Positions 10,701 to 18,744 of a DNA stretch of 57,602 nucleotides are shown piece by piece. Below the pieces are notes generated by a model. It had not been told where the DNA came from and searched no databases. It worked only from the letters and a program-made list of their open reading frames with translations. The stretch is from NCBI RefSeq assembly GCF_029215995.1, contig NZ_JAEMVB010000010.1, forward strand, positions 1 through 57,602, read 5' to 3'. Numbering within the stretch: the stretch's first letter is position 1; the number at the start of each line of letters is the position of its first letter. Both the position numbers and the translations under genes were made by a program. This DNA is from Sulfurimonas sp. SAG-AH-194-L11. Lineage in GTDB: Bacteria > Campylobacterota > Campylobacteria > Campylobacterales > Sulfurimonadaceae.

Positions 10701-10822
10701 GGGAAATCTATATTTGGAAAGAGTGCCGAGGGCATAGACTTGAAACTCATATATCCAAATATTACTAATGTAAGAATGTACATTAGTGTTGTTATTGGTC
10801 TTTTTATCGCTAACTTATACAT
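7766..10822 (-). CDS. RND-family efflux pump inner-membrane transporter (AcrB/HAE1 type)
   Basis: This 1018-residue protein has the full RND architecture: one N-terminal helix, a large periplasmic loop, helices 2-6, a second loop and helices 8-12. The start MYKLAIKRPITTLMYI and the PSALFPNIDFP region are typical of HAE1-type drug exporters. The GLTLAIGIIIDDAIVVIENIYK segment contains the paired aspartates of helix 4 used for proton relay. It is the third gene of the tetR-tolC-MFP-RND operon, five bases after the adaptor gene. It probably exports amphiphilic toxic compounds in a proton-driven tripartite pump; the substrate is not predictable. Confidence 0.92.
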   Translation of the reverse strand: MYKLAIKRPITTLMYILTLVIFGYMSFKSMPSALFPNIDFPIVTIKTVYPGAESSTIESQVTDKIEEAISRIGGIDSITSTSSEGVSIVMVKFFLERDINEATNDVRDKVAAVLLPNDAKTPLVSKLDIGGASVINIFLTANEGVALKNLMIFADEKVKPKIQKINGVGAINIIGYKDREIKIFPDPKLLNKFGITISELNSIVSRENVKIGGGKLISAKKEFILKTKADALSVAELENIIIKDNIKLKDIARVQDRMSDAKSYASFNGVEGVMLEVQKISGTNTIDIVEKVKDVIPDLVKIAGNKYNVDVLNDTSPFIINSLEDVQFDLIYGAFLAVVIIFFFLRNMTITLVSALSIPASIFGTFALMDYMGFDLNKMTLIGLTLAIGIIIDDAIVVIENIYKKMEEGMPKEQAANEGTKEMAFTILAISAMLLAVFIPVSFMSGIVGKFFESFAMTVGFAVLISYTVALSFIPSLGARVLHKGESKFYNLTEPFFKGIERVYDVLLKLVLRFKIITLILVFATFIGSLSLFPQIGMDFIPKEDKAEFEIKIKADASVSLAEMIKKSKLIEDMVRENKDVLYTTLSVAYNAAQEKHKSMIYVKLLPKTQRTENQEVIIQAFREELKPYQKDMFITAAAIPAIKGAGVSVPYQIVLKSDSFEELELAAKNLTEYLAKKKGFVDIDTNLDEGKPQIGINILRANANRLGISASQIAQTIATAFSSDREISYFEENGKQYNITLRFDDKNRVNIEDIKKLQIRDKNGNLVYLDGVVKFTKSRALATINHFDRERQVTIYSDLFDLDLGGAVNYTKEGIDALMPPHVTYRFTGFAEEMEKTGKAFGVALGLSVILMFIILAILYESLIQPIIIMFALPLSIIGVMLALYLSHLQFSLFVMIGFMLLMGMVGKNAVLLVDFANAAMSRGKSADAALLEAGEKRLRPILMTTIAMVFAMLPLALGDGLGSETKAPMAIAIIGGLISSMILTLFIVPVMYRLINPLDRWLRKWYETKKEIEEVY

Positions 10823-10827
10823 AAAAG

Positions 10828-11538
10828 CTACTTAGCATCAGGGGTAGTAATATACCCCTCACCAAAGAGTCCAACTATAAAATCTTCTGCTTTGACTTCC
10901 GCTTTTATTTTTCTGTTTCCACTGTTGGCAAATGGATATACTTTCATAATGATACCTCTATACTCTTTATCATCTCCATCAACACCATATCTAAAATTCT
11001 GTCCAACTTTTACAGACTTGTGATACTTTTGATCAAATTCTAAGATAAGTTTTCTTCTATGCTTACTTTGGATTTTAAATACAGTCTTGAGCATAAGAGC
11101 ACTTACAGTATCTCCAATTTCTATGTTTTTCTCATAAATGACACCATCAAAAGGTGCTTTTAAATATGTTTTATCATATTGTGCTTGTGCTATAGATAAT
11201 TGGTTCTTTGCATTTTCATACTTAAATGCATACTGGTCAAACTTCCCCTCGTCGATTAAATCTTTTACCTTTAACTGTCTCTCGTAATCTTTTTTTGCAA
11301 ATTTCAGTACTGTTTTAGCACTCTGTAGCTTGGCTTCACTATCTGCATTGATTAAAGATGCTAAAACAGCACCTTTTGTAACACTACTAGATACTCCATA
11401 ATTTACTTTTTGTACAATACCACTAGCATCAAATGCTAACATCGCCTTTTTTTCAGCTGTAACTGTAAAAGTTGCATATATTTCTGTTGCATTTAATGCA
11501 AACACTAAAGTAAGTAAACCTATTAAAATTTTACTCAT
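10828..11538 (-). CDS. Periplasmic adaptor (membrane fusion protein) of the RND pump
   Basis: This 236-residue protein begins with an N-terminal signal peptide or anchor (about residues 1-20) and has the lipoyl/alpha-hairpin/barrel pattern of membrane fusion proteins. The half-motif ASGIVQKVNYGVSSSV lies near 40-55 and its partner LKAPFDGVIYEKNIEIGDTV near 125-145, around a short helical hairpin. It is clearly shorter than common AcrA proteins (about 350-400 residues) because the hairpin is compact. It should link the RND pump to the TolC-like channel. Its start overlaps the end of the tolC-like gene by eight bases. Confidence 0.88.
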   Translation of the reverse strand: MSKILIGLLTLVFALNATEIYATFTVTAEKKAMLAFDASGIVQKVNYGVSSSVTKGAVLASLINADSEAKLQSAKTVLKFAKKDYERQLKVKDLIDEGKFDQYAFKYENAKNQLSIAQAQYDKTYLKAPFDGVIYEKNIEIGDTVSALMLKTVFKIQSKHRRKLILEFDQKYHKSVKVGQNFRYGVDGDDKEYRGIIMKVYPFANSGNRKIKAEVKAEDFIVGLFGEGYITTPDAK

Positions 11539-12769
11539 TTAAAAACTCCTCTATATTTTTTGAATTGTAGTAGTAGTACATCGAATATGCTATCTCTAGG
11601 TCATTTATAGATTTTTCATTTAATGCTTTAGCCTTTGTCAGTGATGAAAGGGCATCAAGATAAACAACATTATCCACTATACCTGCATTATATTTCTTTG
11701 TAATTGTTTTAAGGGCACTTCTTGAAGATTTAAGAGCACTTTGTGTACTTTTTATATTTAAATATGTCGTTTGTATTCTTCTGAGTGCAAGAGAGAGTTG
11801 CATCTTTTGCTCTTTAGATTTGTATTTAATCTGCTCATTTAGAGCAGCTGCTTGTAGGGTAATAGCTGCTTTTTGTTCTCTAATAGTACCAAAATCAACA
11901 AGTCTCATATTAAGTGTTGCCATTATTTTGTTTTGATTATCTAGTTGTGGTATTTGTTGCCCAGCATAACTCGGTTCATCTTGATAACCATACAGACTAT
12001 ATGTATCTTCTATTTTGACATTTGGATAATAATAACTATCTACTGTTTGGCTTAAACTATTGAGTGCAGCTTTATTTGCTCGTAATGCTAGAATACTATC
12101 GAGTTCATCACTCTCTTGTGTGAGAGTTTTTTTAAACTTTGAGTCATCAAGTGAATCAATTTTTCTTCCAACTTTTAGTTCAAGTTCACTCTTTTTCGAT
12201 AATATCTCAAACTTTAGCGAGTCTATAGTATATATATTACTATCATAAGCTGATTGAAGCCTATCTACATCATCACTTGTTGCAAGTTTTGCATCATAAA
12301 ACCGAACTATTCTCTCTAGTTGTGCCTCAAGAACTTTTGCAGCTTCTTCTCTTGCATCAAGTGTTGCCTCTAGACTTTTAATATTGTAAAAATCTTGCAC
12401 AATTGCAAAAGTAATAAACTTTTTTGTATCACTATATGTGAATATTGCAGAACTATGTTCATTACTCTTTTGTTTTAAAGTGTAGGATTTTTTCCCGCCA
12501 TCATAAACATCAAAGCCAACTTTAAGAGATGCCCCGTAAGTTGTTCCTGGTAGAAATGGTGTTGCATCGTCTTCTCTTTGGTAAAAAAGAGCTGCATCGA
12601 TAGTCGGATAGTAATTGCTTTGTGCTGCATCTAGTTCTTTTTGTTTTGAGTGTTCTATATACTTTTGTGAAACAACAAGTTCATTATTTACTTGTGCATA
12701 CTCCAAAAGTGACTTTAAACTCTCTGCATTTAAAAGCAGAGGAAATACTAAAAGTAGTAAGCTTTTCAT
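11531..12769 (-). CDS. TolC-family outer-membrane efflux protein
   Basis: This 412-residue protein has a cleavable signal peptide (about residues 1-16, ending LLNA). It then shows the long helical and strand pattern of TolC/OEP proteins in two related halves, with repeated Ala/Gln/Leu-rich helices such as AKVLEAQLERIVRFYDAKLA and a later KYNAGIVDNVVYLDALSSL. It should form the trimeric outer-membrane exit duct for the RND pump encoded next. It abuts the tetR gene directly, with its start adjacent to the regulator's stop, so regulator and pump are one transcript. Confidence 0.9.
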   Translation of the reverse strand: MKSLLLLVFPLLLNAESLKSLLEYAQVNNELVVSQKYIEHSKQKELDAAQSNYYPTIDAALFYQREDDATPFLPGTTYGASLKVGFDVYDGGKKSYTLKQKSNEHSSAIFTYSDTKKFITFAIVQDFYNIKSLEATLDAREEAAKVLEAQLERIVRFYDAKLATSDDVDRLQSAYDSNIYTIDSLKFEILSKKSELELKVGRKIDSLDDSKFKKTLTQESDELDSILALRANKAALNSLSQTVDSYYYPNVKIEDTYSLYGYQDEPSYAGQQIPQLDNQNKIMATLNMRLVDFGTIREQKAAITLQAAALNEQIKYKSKEQKMQLSLALRRIQTTYLNIKSTQSALKSSRSALKTITKKYNAGIVDNVVYLDALSSLTKAKALNEKSINDLEIAYSMYYYYNSKNIEEFLNE

Positions 12770-13363
12770 CTATTTCACCTCTATTAATTTAAAAATTGCA
12801 TCTATAAACTCATTTATGTCTTTTTTCAAAAGTGCTGTGTCATTTGAAGTTGCATTTCTTACAAACATACCCTCGCCTATGGAGTAAAGTCCTTTTACTA
12901 AGGCTTTTGAGTCTTCAATCAACTCACCTTTTTCTATACCACTCTCTATAATGCTACAAAACCATAGATAATAACTCTGTGAACATTTTTCCTGAAAATC
13001 AATCATACTCAGATTTGGATTCGAGAGAGATATAGAGACAAACTCTTTATATATTTGTAAAAGTTCAGACTCCTCTTTTGTATAAAAAAAACTCAAAAAT
13101 ATTATTACTTTTTCTCTAGTCGAAGTTACACTTAAAAGTTTCTTCTTCTTTTTTTCATTATATTTTTGCATCATTATATTGACTATCTCAAATACAATGT
13201 CTTCTTTATTCTCAAAGTATTCATATATAGTCCCCTTACCAATTCCCGCAGCGTCTGCAAGTTTTGAAATACTTAAGTTTCTTATACTATTTTCTAAAAT
13301 AACTTCTTTACATGCTAATGCTATATTTTTTCTTTTTTGTTCTTTATCTACGATTATTGCCAT
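12770..13363 (-). CDS. TetR-family repressor of the efflux operon
   Basis: This 197-residue protein has an N-terminal TetR helix-turn-helix (about 12-55; LSISKLADAAGIGKGTIYEYF is the recognition region) and a helical ligand-binding C-terminal domain without family-specific motifs. It is the first gene of the four-gene efflux operon. It lies just downstream of a near-perfect palindrome centred at 13392, so autoregulation and repression of the pump genes is the natural reading. The inducer is unknown. Confidence 0.9.
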   Translation of the reverse strand: MAIIVDKEQKRKNIALACKEVILENSIRNLSISKLADAAGIGKGTIYEYFENKEDIVFEIVNIMMQKYNEKKKKKLLSVTSTREKVIIFLSFFYTKEESELLQIYKEFVSISLSNPNLSMIDFQEKCSQSYYLWFCSIIESGIEKGELIEDSKALVKGLYSIGEGMFVRNATSNDTALLKKDINEFIDAIFKLIEVK

Positions 13364-13377
13364 TAACTCACCTTAAT

Positions 13378-13406
13378 TATAAATGACTGACTGTCAGTCA
13401 TTTATA
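13378..13406. promoter_or_regulatory. TetR-type operator palindrome
   Basis: A 29-base inverted repeat with a single unpaired central base sits 15-43 bases upstream of the tetR start. The half-site is TATAAATGACTGAC and its mirror GTCAGTCATTTATA. TGACTGAC/GTCAGTCA half-sites are typical of operators for repressors controlling RND operons. Its position right before the tetR start codon fits steric blocking of transcription. Confidence 0.85.
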
Positions 13407-13430
13407 GAATGATATCAGTATATTTCTTAA

Positions 13431-13514
13431 GGGCATCTCAAAAAACTATTCTTGTATAAAAATTATGAAAAGCTTGAGAAATTAGAAAAAGAAGAAGAAG
13501 AGATTAACTCGTAA
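13431..13514 (+). pseudogene. Possible remnant of a uup-like 3' end
   Basis: A short in-frame stretch between two stops encodes LYKNYEKLEKLEKEEEEINS followed by TAA. It resembles the C-terminal tail of Uup in this window (an LYELKIEEL stretch, then EEKEEEINT). It has no start codon or ribosome-binding site. It may be a decayed duplicate of the uup 3' end left at the other edge of the efflux block, or a chance charged ORF. Confidence 0.3.
13492..13508 (+). repeat. 17-base direct repeat, copy 2
   Basis: This is an exact match to 6775-6791 inside uup, lying in the same frame relative to a following TAA. The pair brackets the patatin-RND-tolC-tetR block. Confidence 0.45.
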
Positions 13515-13520
13515 AAGAGG

Positions 13521-14870
13521 CTATTTTCTAGCTTCTTTTAATGAGTCTGCGATTAAGAACGCAAGTTCAAGTGACTGGTCTGCATTTAAACGCGGGTCAC
13601 AATGAGTATGATAACGAGAAGATAAATCCTCTTCAGTTACAGTAAAACTACCACCGATACACTCAGTAACATTTTTACCTGTCATCTCTAAGTGAACGCC
13701 ACCTGCATGAGTTCCCTCAGCCTTATGAATTTGGAAAAACTCTTTCATCTCTGTTAAAATAGAATCAACAGGACGAGTTTTATAGTTGTTTGAAGACTTA
13801 ATAGTATTTCCATGCATTGGATCACATGACCAGACTACTTTAAGACCCTCTTTCTCTATCGCTTTGATAAGAGCTGGCATTCCATCACCAACCTTTCCTG
13901 CACCCATACGAACGATTACATTTAAGCGACCGGCTTCGTTTTGAGGGTTAAGAGCATTACAAAGTTTTACTAAATCCTCAGGATCCATAGTTGGTCCAGC
14001 TTTTACACCTATAGGGTTTTTAACACCCTTTAAGTACTCAACATGTGCACCATCTAATTGACGAGTTCTATCCCCTATCCATAACATATGTGCTGATGTA
14101 TCATACCAATCACCTGTGATAGAATCCCTGCGAGTAAATGCTTCTTCATAAGGAAGTAAAAGGGCTTCGTGAGAAGTATAAAAATCTGTCTCTCTAAGTG
14201 TTCTATAAGTTTTCGAGTTGACACCACAAGCTTCCATAAAACGCAGAGAGTTTTCAATCTCCTCTGCCATTTTTTCATACTTCTTACTGACTTCACCTTG
14301 GTGTGCAAAGTCAAGTGTCCACTGATGTACCTGATGTAAATCAGCTAAACCACCTGATGCGAAAGCACGAAGAAGATTTAAAGTTGCAGATGCTTGGTTA
14401 TATGCTTTTATCATACGCTCAGGATCAGGAATACGAGCTGTAGCATTAAACTCTGTACCATTGATAATATCTCCACGGTATGAAGCAAGTTGGACACCAT
14501 CAAAAGTTTCAGTATCACTTGAACGAGGCTTTGCAAACTGTCCAGCCATACGACCAACTTTAACAACAGGAAGACCACCTGAGTAAGTCATAACCACTGC
14601 CATTTGCATCATAGCTTTAAAAGTGTCACGAATATTATCAGCATGGAACTCTGAAAAACTCTCAGCACAATCTCCACCCTGAAGTAAAAATGCCTCTCCA
14701 TTAGCTACATTACCTAGCTGTGATTTTAATGTACGTGCTTCACCTGCAAAAACAAGTGGCGGATAGTTTTTAAGTTCACCTAAGACTTTGTTTAATGCAT
14801 CTTGGTTTGGATAAGTTGGTTGCTGTAAAATCGGTTTTTCTCTCCAGCTAGAAGGAGTCCATGTACTCAT
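13521..14870 (-). CDS. 3-deoxy-7-phosphoheptulonate (DAHP) synthase, class II
   Basis: This 449-residue enzyme condenses phosphoenolpyruvate and erythrose 4-phosphate in the first step of the shikimate pathway. Class II (plant/Mycobacterium-type) membership is clear from the N-terminal [19 protein letters not shown], the [11 protein letters not shown] segment near 83-93 (metal-ligand Cys), [14 protein letters not shown], and the C-terminal CDPMHGNT and GGVHLEMTG metal and substrate motifs. The length is normal for the class. It appears monocistronic. The other shikimate and tryptophan genes in the window (aroE, trpE) are about 9 kb away. Confidence 0.94.
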   Translation of the reverse strand: MSTWTPSSWREKPILQQPTYPNQDALNKVLGELKNYPPLVFAGEARTLKSQLGNVANGEAFLLQGGDCAESFSEFHADNIRDTFKAMMQMAVVMTYSGGLPVVKVGRMAGQFAKPRSSDTETFDGVQLASYRGDIINGTEFNATARIPDPERMIKAYNQASATLNLLRAFASGGLADLHQVHQWTLDFAHQGEVSKKYEKMAEEIENSLRFMEACGVNSKTYRTLRETDFYTSHEALLLPYEEAFTRRDSITGDWYDTSAHMLWIGDRTRQLDGAHVEYLKGVKNPIGVKAGPTMDPEDLVKLCNALNPQNEAGRLNVIVRMGAGKVGDGMPALIKAIEKEGLKVVWSCDPMHGNTIKSSNNYKTRPVDSILTEMKEFFQIHKAEGTHAGGVHLEMTGKNVTECIGGSFTVTEEDLSSRYHTHCDPRLNADQSLELAFLIADSLKEARK

Positions 14871-14987
14871 AATAATAACCTTAATTAAATATTTTTTTGG
14901 ATTCTACCTAAAAACTCCTAAATATATCATTATATATAAGTATTTCCATTTAAAGAGTTATGAAAGTTTAATTTATGCTTATGAAGG

Positions 14988-14993
14988 TATAAT
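14988..14993 (+). promoter_or_regulatory. putative -10 box for the GGDEF/cvpA/fur/lysS cluster
   Basis: A perfect TATAAT lies 30 bases before the preferred start codon of the diguanylate cyclase gene. No clear -35 is visible. The intergenic space otherwise holds only AT-rich sequence. Confidence 0.5.
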
Positions 14994-15022
14994 AACAGCA
15001 TATTTTATACATGGGAATATTT

Positions 15023-15949
15023 ATGCAAAAAGAAGACCTTAAGGCTCTTGTCAATCAAATGCACAGAGAATTAATAGAAAATATTGATGCACATGAGAAT
15101 CCAACTAAAGAGCAAGTTGTAACATTTCTTCAAGATGCAACAAATGCCATTTCAAGTCTCAAAAACAACTCTGTAAATGACTTAGAAAGAAGTAAACTTA
15201 TGTTTACAAATGCTTATAGGGACATTGCAAAAGATTCACTAGCATCTTATTCAACAACGAACAATGCATTTGAAGAGTTAGCACAAATACACGAAGAGAC
15301 TCTTCTCTCAACTAAAGATTTACACATCAATCTTCCAGATATTGCCCAGAAATTTGAAGACTTACAGAAGAAAATGTTTTCTGAAATTCAAAGAGCAAAC
15401 TCAATTATCACTGACTTAACAACACAGATAAACCAACTTGAGCGAAACTCAAATTTAGACTCATTAACAAAAGTTTTTAATCGTAGAGCTTTAACAACAT
15501 ACCTTGAAAGATTATGCGAAAAAGGAAATATTGCTTATGAATTACATCTATTAATTTTAGACATAGATGATTTTAAAGTTATAAATGACACATTTGGTCA
15601 TATCGCTGGGGACAAAGTTATTATGTTTATTGCAAATATTTTAAGAAGTACTCTTCGGGATGGAGACAAAGTGTTTAGATATGGTGGGGAAGAATTTGTA
15701 ATCATACTTAATAGACTTACACCCTCTGTCTGTTTAGAAGTAACAAATAGAATTCTTAAGCTTATCAGATCAAACCAGTTGATATACCAAGGTGATACAT
15801 TAAATGTCACTATGAGTATCGGGGGAACACAGTACATTAATGGTGACACTCCTGAGGCTATCATAAGTCGAGCTGATAAAGCACTTTATAAATCTAAAAA
15901 AAATGGAAAAGATCAAATGAACTCAGAAGTAGCTCCTAATGGAAATTAA
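15023..15949 (+). CDS. Cytoplasmic GGDEF diguanylate cyclase
   Basis: The protein has about 308 residues. The N-terminal 140 residues are helical with coiled-coil character, have no membrane segment, and are not a sensor domain I recognise. The C-terminal GGDEF domain starts at NLDSLTKVFNRRAL, has the active-site GGEEF near 219, and has RDGD five residues before it, matching the RxxD inhibitory site. It is therefore probably an active, feedback-inhibited c-di-GMP synthase. I prefer the ATG at 15023 over the in-frame ATG at 15011, because GGGA at 15013-15016 sits at ribosome-binding distance from the second. It overlaps cvpA by 11 bases and heads the cvpA-fur-lysS run. Confidence 0.88.
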   Translation: MQKEDLKALVNQMHRELIENIDAHENPTKEQVVTFLQDATNAISSLKNNSVNDLERSKLMFTNAYRDIAKDSLASYSTTNNAFEELAQIHEETLLSTKDLHINLPDIAQKFEDLQKKMFSEIQRANSIITDLTTQINQLERNSNLDSLTKVFNRRALTTYLERLCEKGNIAYELHLLILDIDDFKVINDTFGHIAGDKVIMFIANILRSTLRDGDKVFRYGGEEFVIILNRLTPSVCLEVTNRILKLIRSNQLIYQGDTLNVTMSIGGTQYINGDTPEAIISRADKALYKSKKNGKDQMNSEVAPNGN

Positions 15950-16580
15950 TTATTTTGATGTTGTAGCAGCAGTTATCATCCTACTATTAGGCCTTAAGGG
16001 TATTATAAATGGATTTTTTAAAGAACTTTTTGGTCTAATCGGTATTATCGGTGGTCTTTTTATCGCTTCACGTTTTGGAGACAGCATAGGAGAATACTTA
16101 AATAATCTCATATTTAACTTCTCATCTCCTTCAGCCGTTAGTTTTTTAGGTTTTTTAACAACCTTAGCAATCTTCTGGTTACTTATGATTTTGATTGGCT
16201 ATGCTTTTAAAAAGTTGAGTTCACTCAGCGGTCTTGGCCCAGTGGATAGAATCTTAGGATTTGTATTTGGTGCAAGTAAGTTTTTTCTTATTGCCGCGGT
16301 TATAGCACATGCAGCATACAATATCAAAGCAGTAAAATCGACACTTGATTCTGTAATGGAGACAAGTATTTTATTTCCTATTATGGTTGAGTCTGGTGCA
16401 TTCATTATGAAGATAGACCCTGTCGGCTTAAGTGAAGATATAAATGCTACAATCAACCAGAGTTCAGAGGCGATAAAAGAGAAAACTAATGCACTTATCA
16501 ATGAGAACACAAAAGAAGAGATACAAAAGATTCAAGATCAACTAAAAGAACAGATTCAAAAACAGACTAAAGAGAAATAA
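15939..16580 (+). CDS. CvpA family membrane protein
   Basis: This 213-residue protein has four N-terminal membrane helices (about residues 5-25, 28-48, 66-90 and 105-128) with the CvpA-type start FDVVAAVIILLLGLKGIINGF and PVDRILGFVFGASK. A charged helical tail rich in Lys/Gln/Glu follows. Family members affect colicin V export, biofilm formation and envelope processes, without an established activity. It overlaps the diguanylate cyclase gene by 11 bases and ends one base before fur, so it sits in a tight operon. Confidence 0.85.
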   Translation: MEINYFDVVAAVIILLLGLKGIINGFFKELFGLIGIIGGLFIASRFGDSIGEYLNNLIFNFSSPSAVSFLGFLTTLAIFWLLMILIGYAFKKLSSLSGLGPVDRILGFVFGASKFFLIAAVIAHAAYNIKAVKSTLDSVMETSILFPIMVESGAFIMKIDPVGLSEDINATINQSSEAIKEKTNALINENTKEEIQKIQDQLKEQIQKQTKEK

Positions 16581-16581
16581 T

Positions 16582-17070
16582 ATGCCAAATGTAAATACAA
16601 ATTTTAACAATAGAACTATTGAGTATGGACAGTTACTAAGTGACTTCAAAACACTTTTAAAAAAGAATAATTTAAAATTTACTATTCAACGTGAAGTTAT
16701 ACTTGAAACACTTTACAATTCAGATGAGCACCTTACACCAGAAGCACTGCATCATCTCATACAAGAAAAACAGCCTGATTTAAAAACAGGAATAGCAACA
16801 GTTTATAGAACCTTAGCTCTACTTGAGGAGTCTCATGTTGTTAGCTCTTTATCTTTCGGTGCACAGGGTAAAAAGTACGAACTAGGTGCTAAAGAGCATC
16901 ATGACCACCTTATCTGTACCCAATGTGGAAAAATCACTGAGTTTGTTGATGAAGATATTGAAAAACGTCAACATGCCATCACAGATGAACTTAACTTTAA
17001 AATGAGTGATCACTCTATGCAAATATATGGAACTTGTTCAGAGTGCCAAACTACAAAGGAAAATAATTAA
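16582..17070 (+). CDS. fur: Ferric uptake regulator Fur
   Basis: This 162-residue Fur protein has an N-terminal winged helix (about 25-95; [14 protein letters not shown] recognition helix) and a C-terminal dimerisation and metal domain. The motifs [12 protein letters not shown] near 105-117 and CSECQ near 155 supply the regulatory and structural metal ligands. Fur represses iron-uptake genes when loaded with Fe2+. Its TAA overlaps the lysS ATG by one base. The fur-lysS order is the arrangement I recall from Campylobacter. Confidence 0.93.
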   Translation: MPNVNTNFNNRTIEYGQLLSDFKTLLKKNNLKFTIQREVILETLYNSDEHLTPEALHHLIQEKQPDLKTGIATVYRTLALLEESHVVSSLSFGAQGKKYELGAKEHHDHLICTQCGKITEFVDEDIEKRQHAITDELNFKMSDHSMQIYGTCSECQTTKENN

Positions 17071-18581
17071 TGTTCGATAATAAATTTGTTCAACAAAGAA
17101 TAGAAAAAGCAAAACTACTTAAAGTTGCTGGATTTAATCCATACTCAAATAACTCTAAACGAAATACAACTATAGAAAAGTACCTTAATGTAAACTCTGA
17201 CATAGCAGATATGGAAGATAAACGCGATGAAAAACGCCACTACATAGTAAGTGGTCGTATCAAACTTTTACGTGTAATGGGAAAAGCTTCATTTGTAAAA
17301 ATAGAAGATGAGTCTGGTATGCTACAAGTGTATGTAACTCGTGACAACCTTCCAGAAGATTTTTACAATACTATCTTTAAAAAGAACATCGAAGTTGGTG
17401 ATATTATCGAAGTTGGTGGTTTTCCTTTTGTAACTGGCAAGGGTGAGCTTTCTCTTCATGTTGACAGTTTCACAATTTTAACAAAAGCAATTAGTCCACT
17501 TCCTGAAAAATTCCATGGTGTTACAGATAAAGAGATTAGATACCGTAAACGCTACCTTGACCTTATCATGAATGCAGATGTACGTAAGACTTTTCAGACT
17601 CGTTCAAAGGTTATCTCTTTAACAAGAAGATTTTTTGAAGACAAAGGTTTCTTAGAAGTTGAAACTCCTATGATGCACCCTATTGCTGGTGGAGCAAATG
17701 CAAAGCCATTTGTTACACACCATAATGCACTTGGAATTGATAGATTTTTAAGAATCGCTCCAGAGTTGTACCTAAAGCGTTTAATCGTTGGTGGTTTTGA
17801 GGCAGTTTTTGAAATCAACCGTTGTTTTAGAAATGAAGGTATGGATGCTACACATAACCCTGAGTTTACATCTATAGAGTTTTACTGGGCTTATAAAACA
17901 TATAAAGATTTGATAGAGATTACAAAAGAGTATTTTCAGTATCTTTTTGAGCACTTAAACCTTCCAACACAACTTCCTTATGGAGATATGGTAGTTAACT
18001 TTGATAACTTTATAGAGATTCCTCTTATAGAATCACTTACTACTATTGGTGGTGTTCCCGCAGAGTCATGCAAGACAAAAGAGTCTATACTTGCATACTT
18101 AAAGACACAAAACATTACTGTAAAACCAAACCTAAACTTAGGACAACTCCAAGGCGAACTTTTTGACCTTTTTGTAGAAGAGAAGTTAATCGACCCTACT
18201 TTTATCACAGAGTACCCAGTTGAAATTTCTCCACTTGCTAGAAGAAGTGATGAAAACCCAGCTATTACTGAGCGTTTCGAGCTTTTCATAGCAGGACGCG
18301 AAATAGCGAATGCATTTTCTGAGTTAAATGATCCAATTGATCAACTTTCACGTTTTGAAGGTCAAATGGAAGCTAAAGATTCTGGTGATGATGAAGCACA
18401 TGAGATGGACAGAGACTTTGTAGAAGCACTTAGTTATGGTATGGCTCCAACTGCTGGACAAGGTATAGGGATAGACAGACTTGTTATGCTTCTTACAAAT
18501 GAGCATAGTATTCGTGATGTTCTTTTATTTCCTGCGATGAAACCTATTCATAAAGAAGAGATAGTCGAAGAAAGCGAGTAG
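17070..18581 (+). CDS. lysS: Lysyl-tRNA synthetase, class II
   Basis: This 503-residue enzyme charges tRNA-Lys. It has an N-terminal OB-fold anticodon-binding domain (about 55-145; [16 protein letters not shown]) and a class II catalytic core. Motif 2 is around [14 protein letters not shown] and motif 3 is [10 protein letters not shown] near the C-terminus. The length is standard. The gene starts within the fur stop codon. In relatives glyA follows directly, but here a sensor gene lies between the two. Confidence 0.96.
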   Translation: MFDNKFVQQRIEKAKLLKVAGFNPYSNNSKRNTTIEKYLNVNSDIADMEDKRDEKRHYIVSGRIKLLRVMGKASFVKIEDESGMLQVYVTRDNLPEDFYNTIFKKNIEVGDIIEVGGFPFVTGKGELSLHVDSFTILTKAISPLPEKFHGVTDKEIRYRKRYLDLIMNADVRKTFQTRSKVISLTRRFFEDKGFLEVETPMMHPIAGGANAKPFVTHHNALGIDRFLRIAPELYLKRLIVGGFEAVFEINRCFRNEGMDATHNPEFTSIEFYWAYKTYKDLIEITKEYFQYLFEHLNLPTQLPYGDMVVNFDNFIEIPLIESLTTIGGVPAESCKTKESILAYLKTQNITVKPNLNLGQLQGELFDLFVEEKLIDPTFITEYPVEISPLARRSDENPAITERFELFIAGREIANAFSELNDPIDQLSRFEGQMEAKDSGDDEAHEMDRDFVEALSYGMAPTAGQGIGIDRLVMLLTNEHSIRDVLLFPAMKPIHKEEIVEESE

Positions 18582-18744
18582 TATACTCCTTTCTTCCCTC
18601 CTCTTAAACCTAGCACCTATTTATCATTCCACTTATTCTAACAATACAATATAAATAATAATTAATACTTCTTACTTCATTCAAGGATATTTTTATTCAA
18701 AACCTATTACAATAACTTATATATTTATAAAAAAGGTATTTTAC

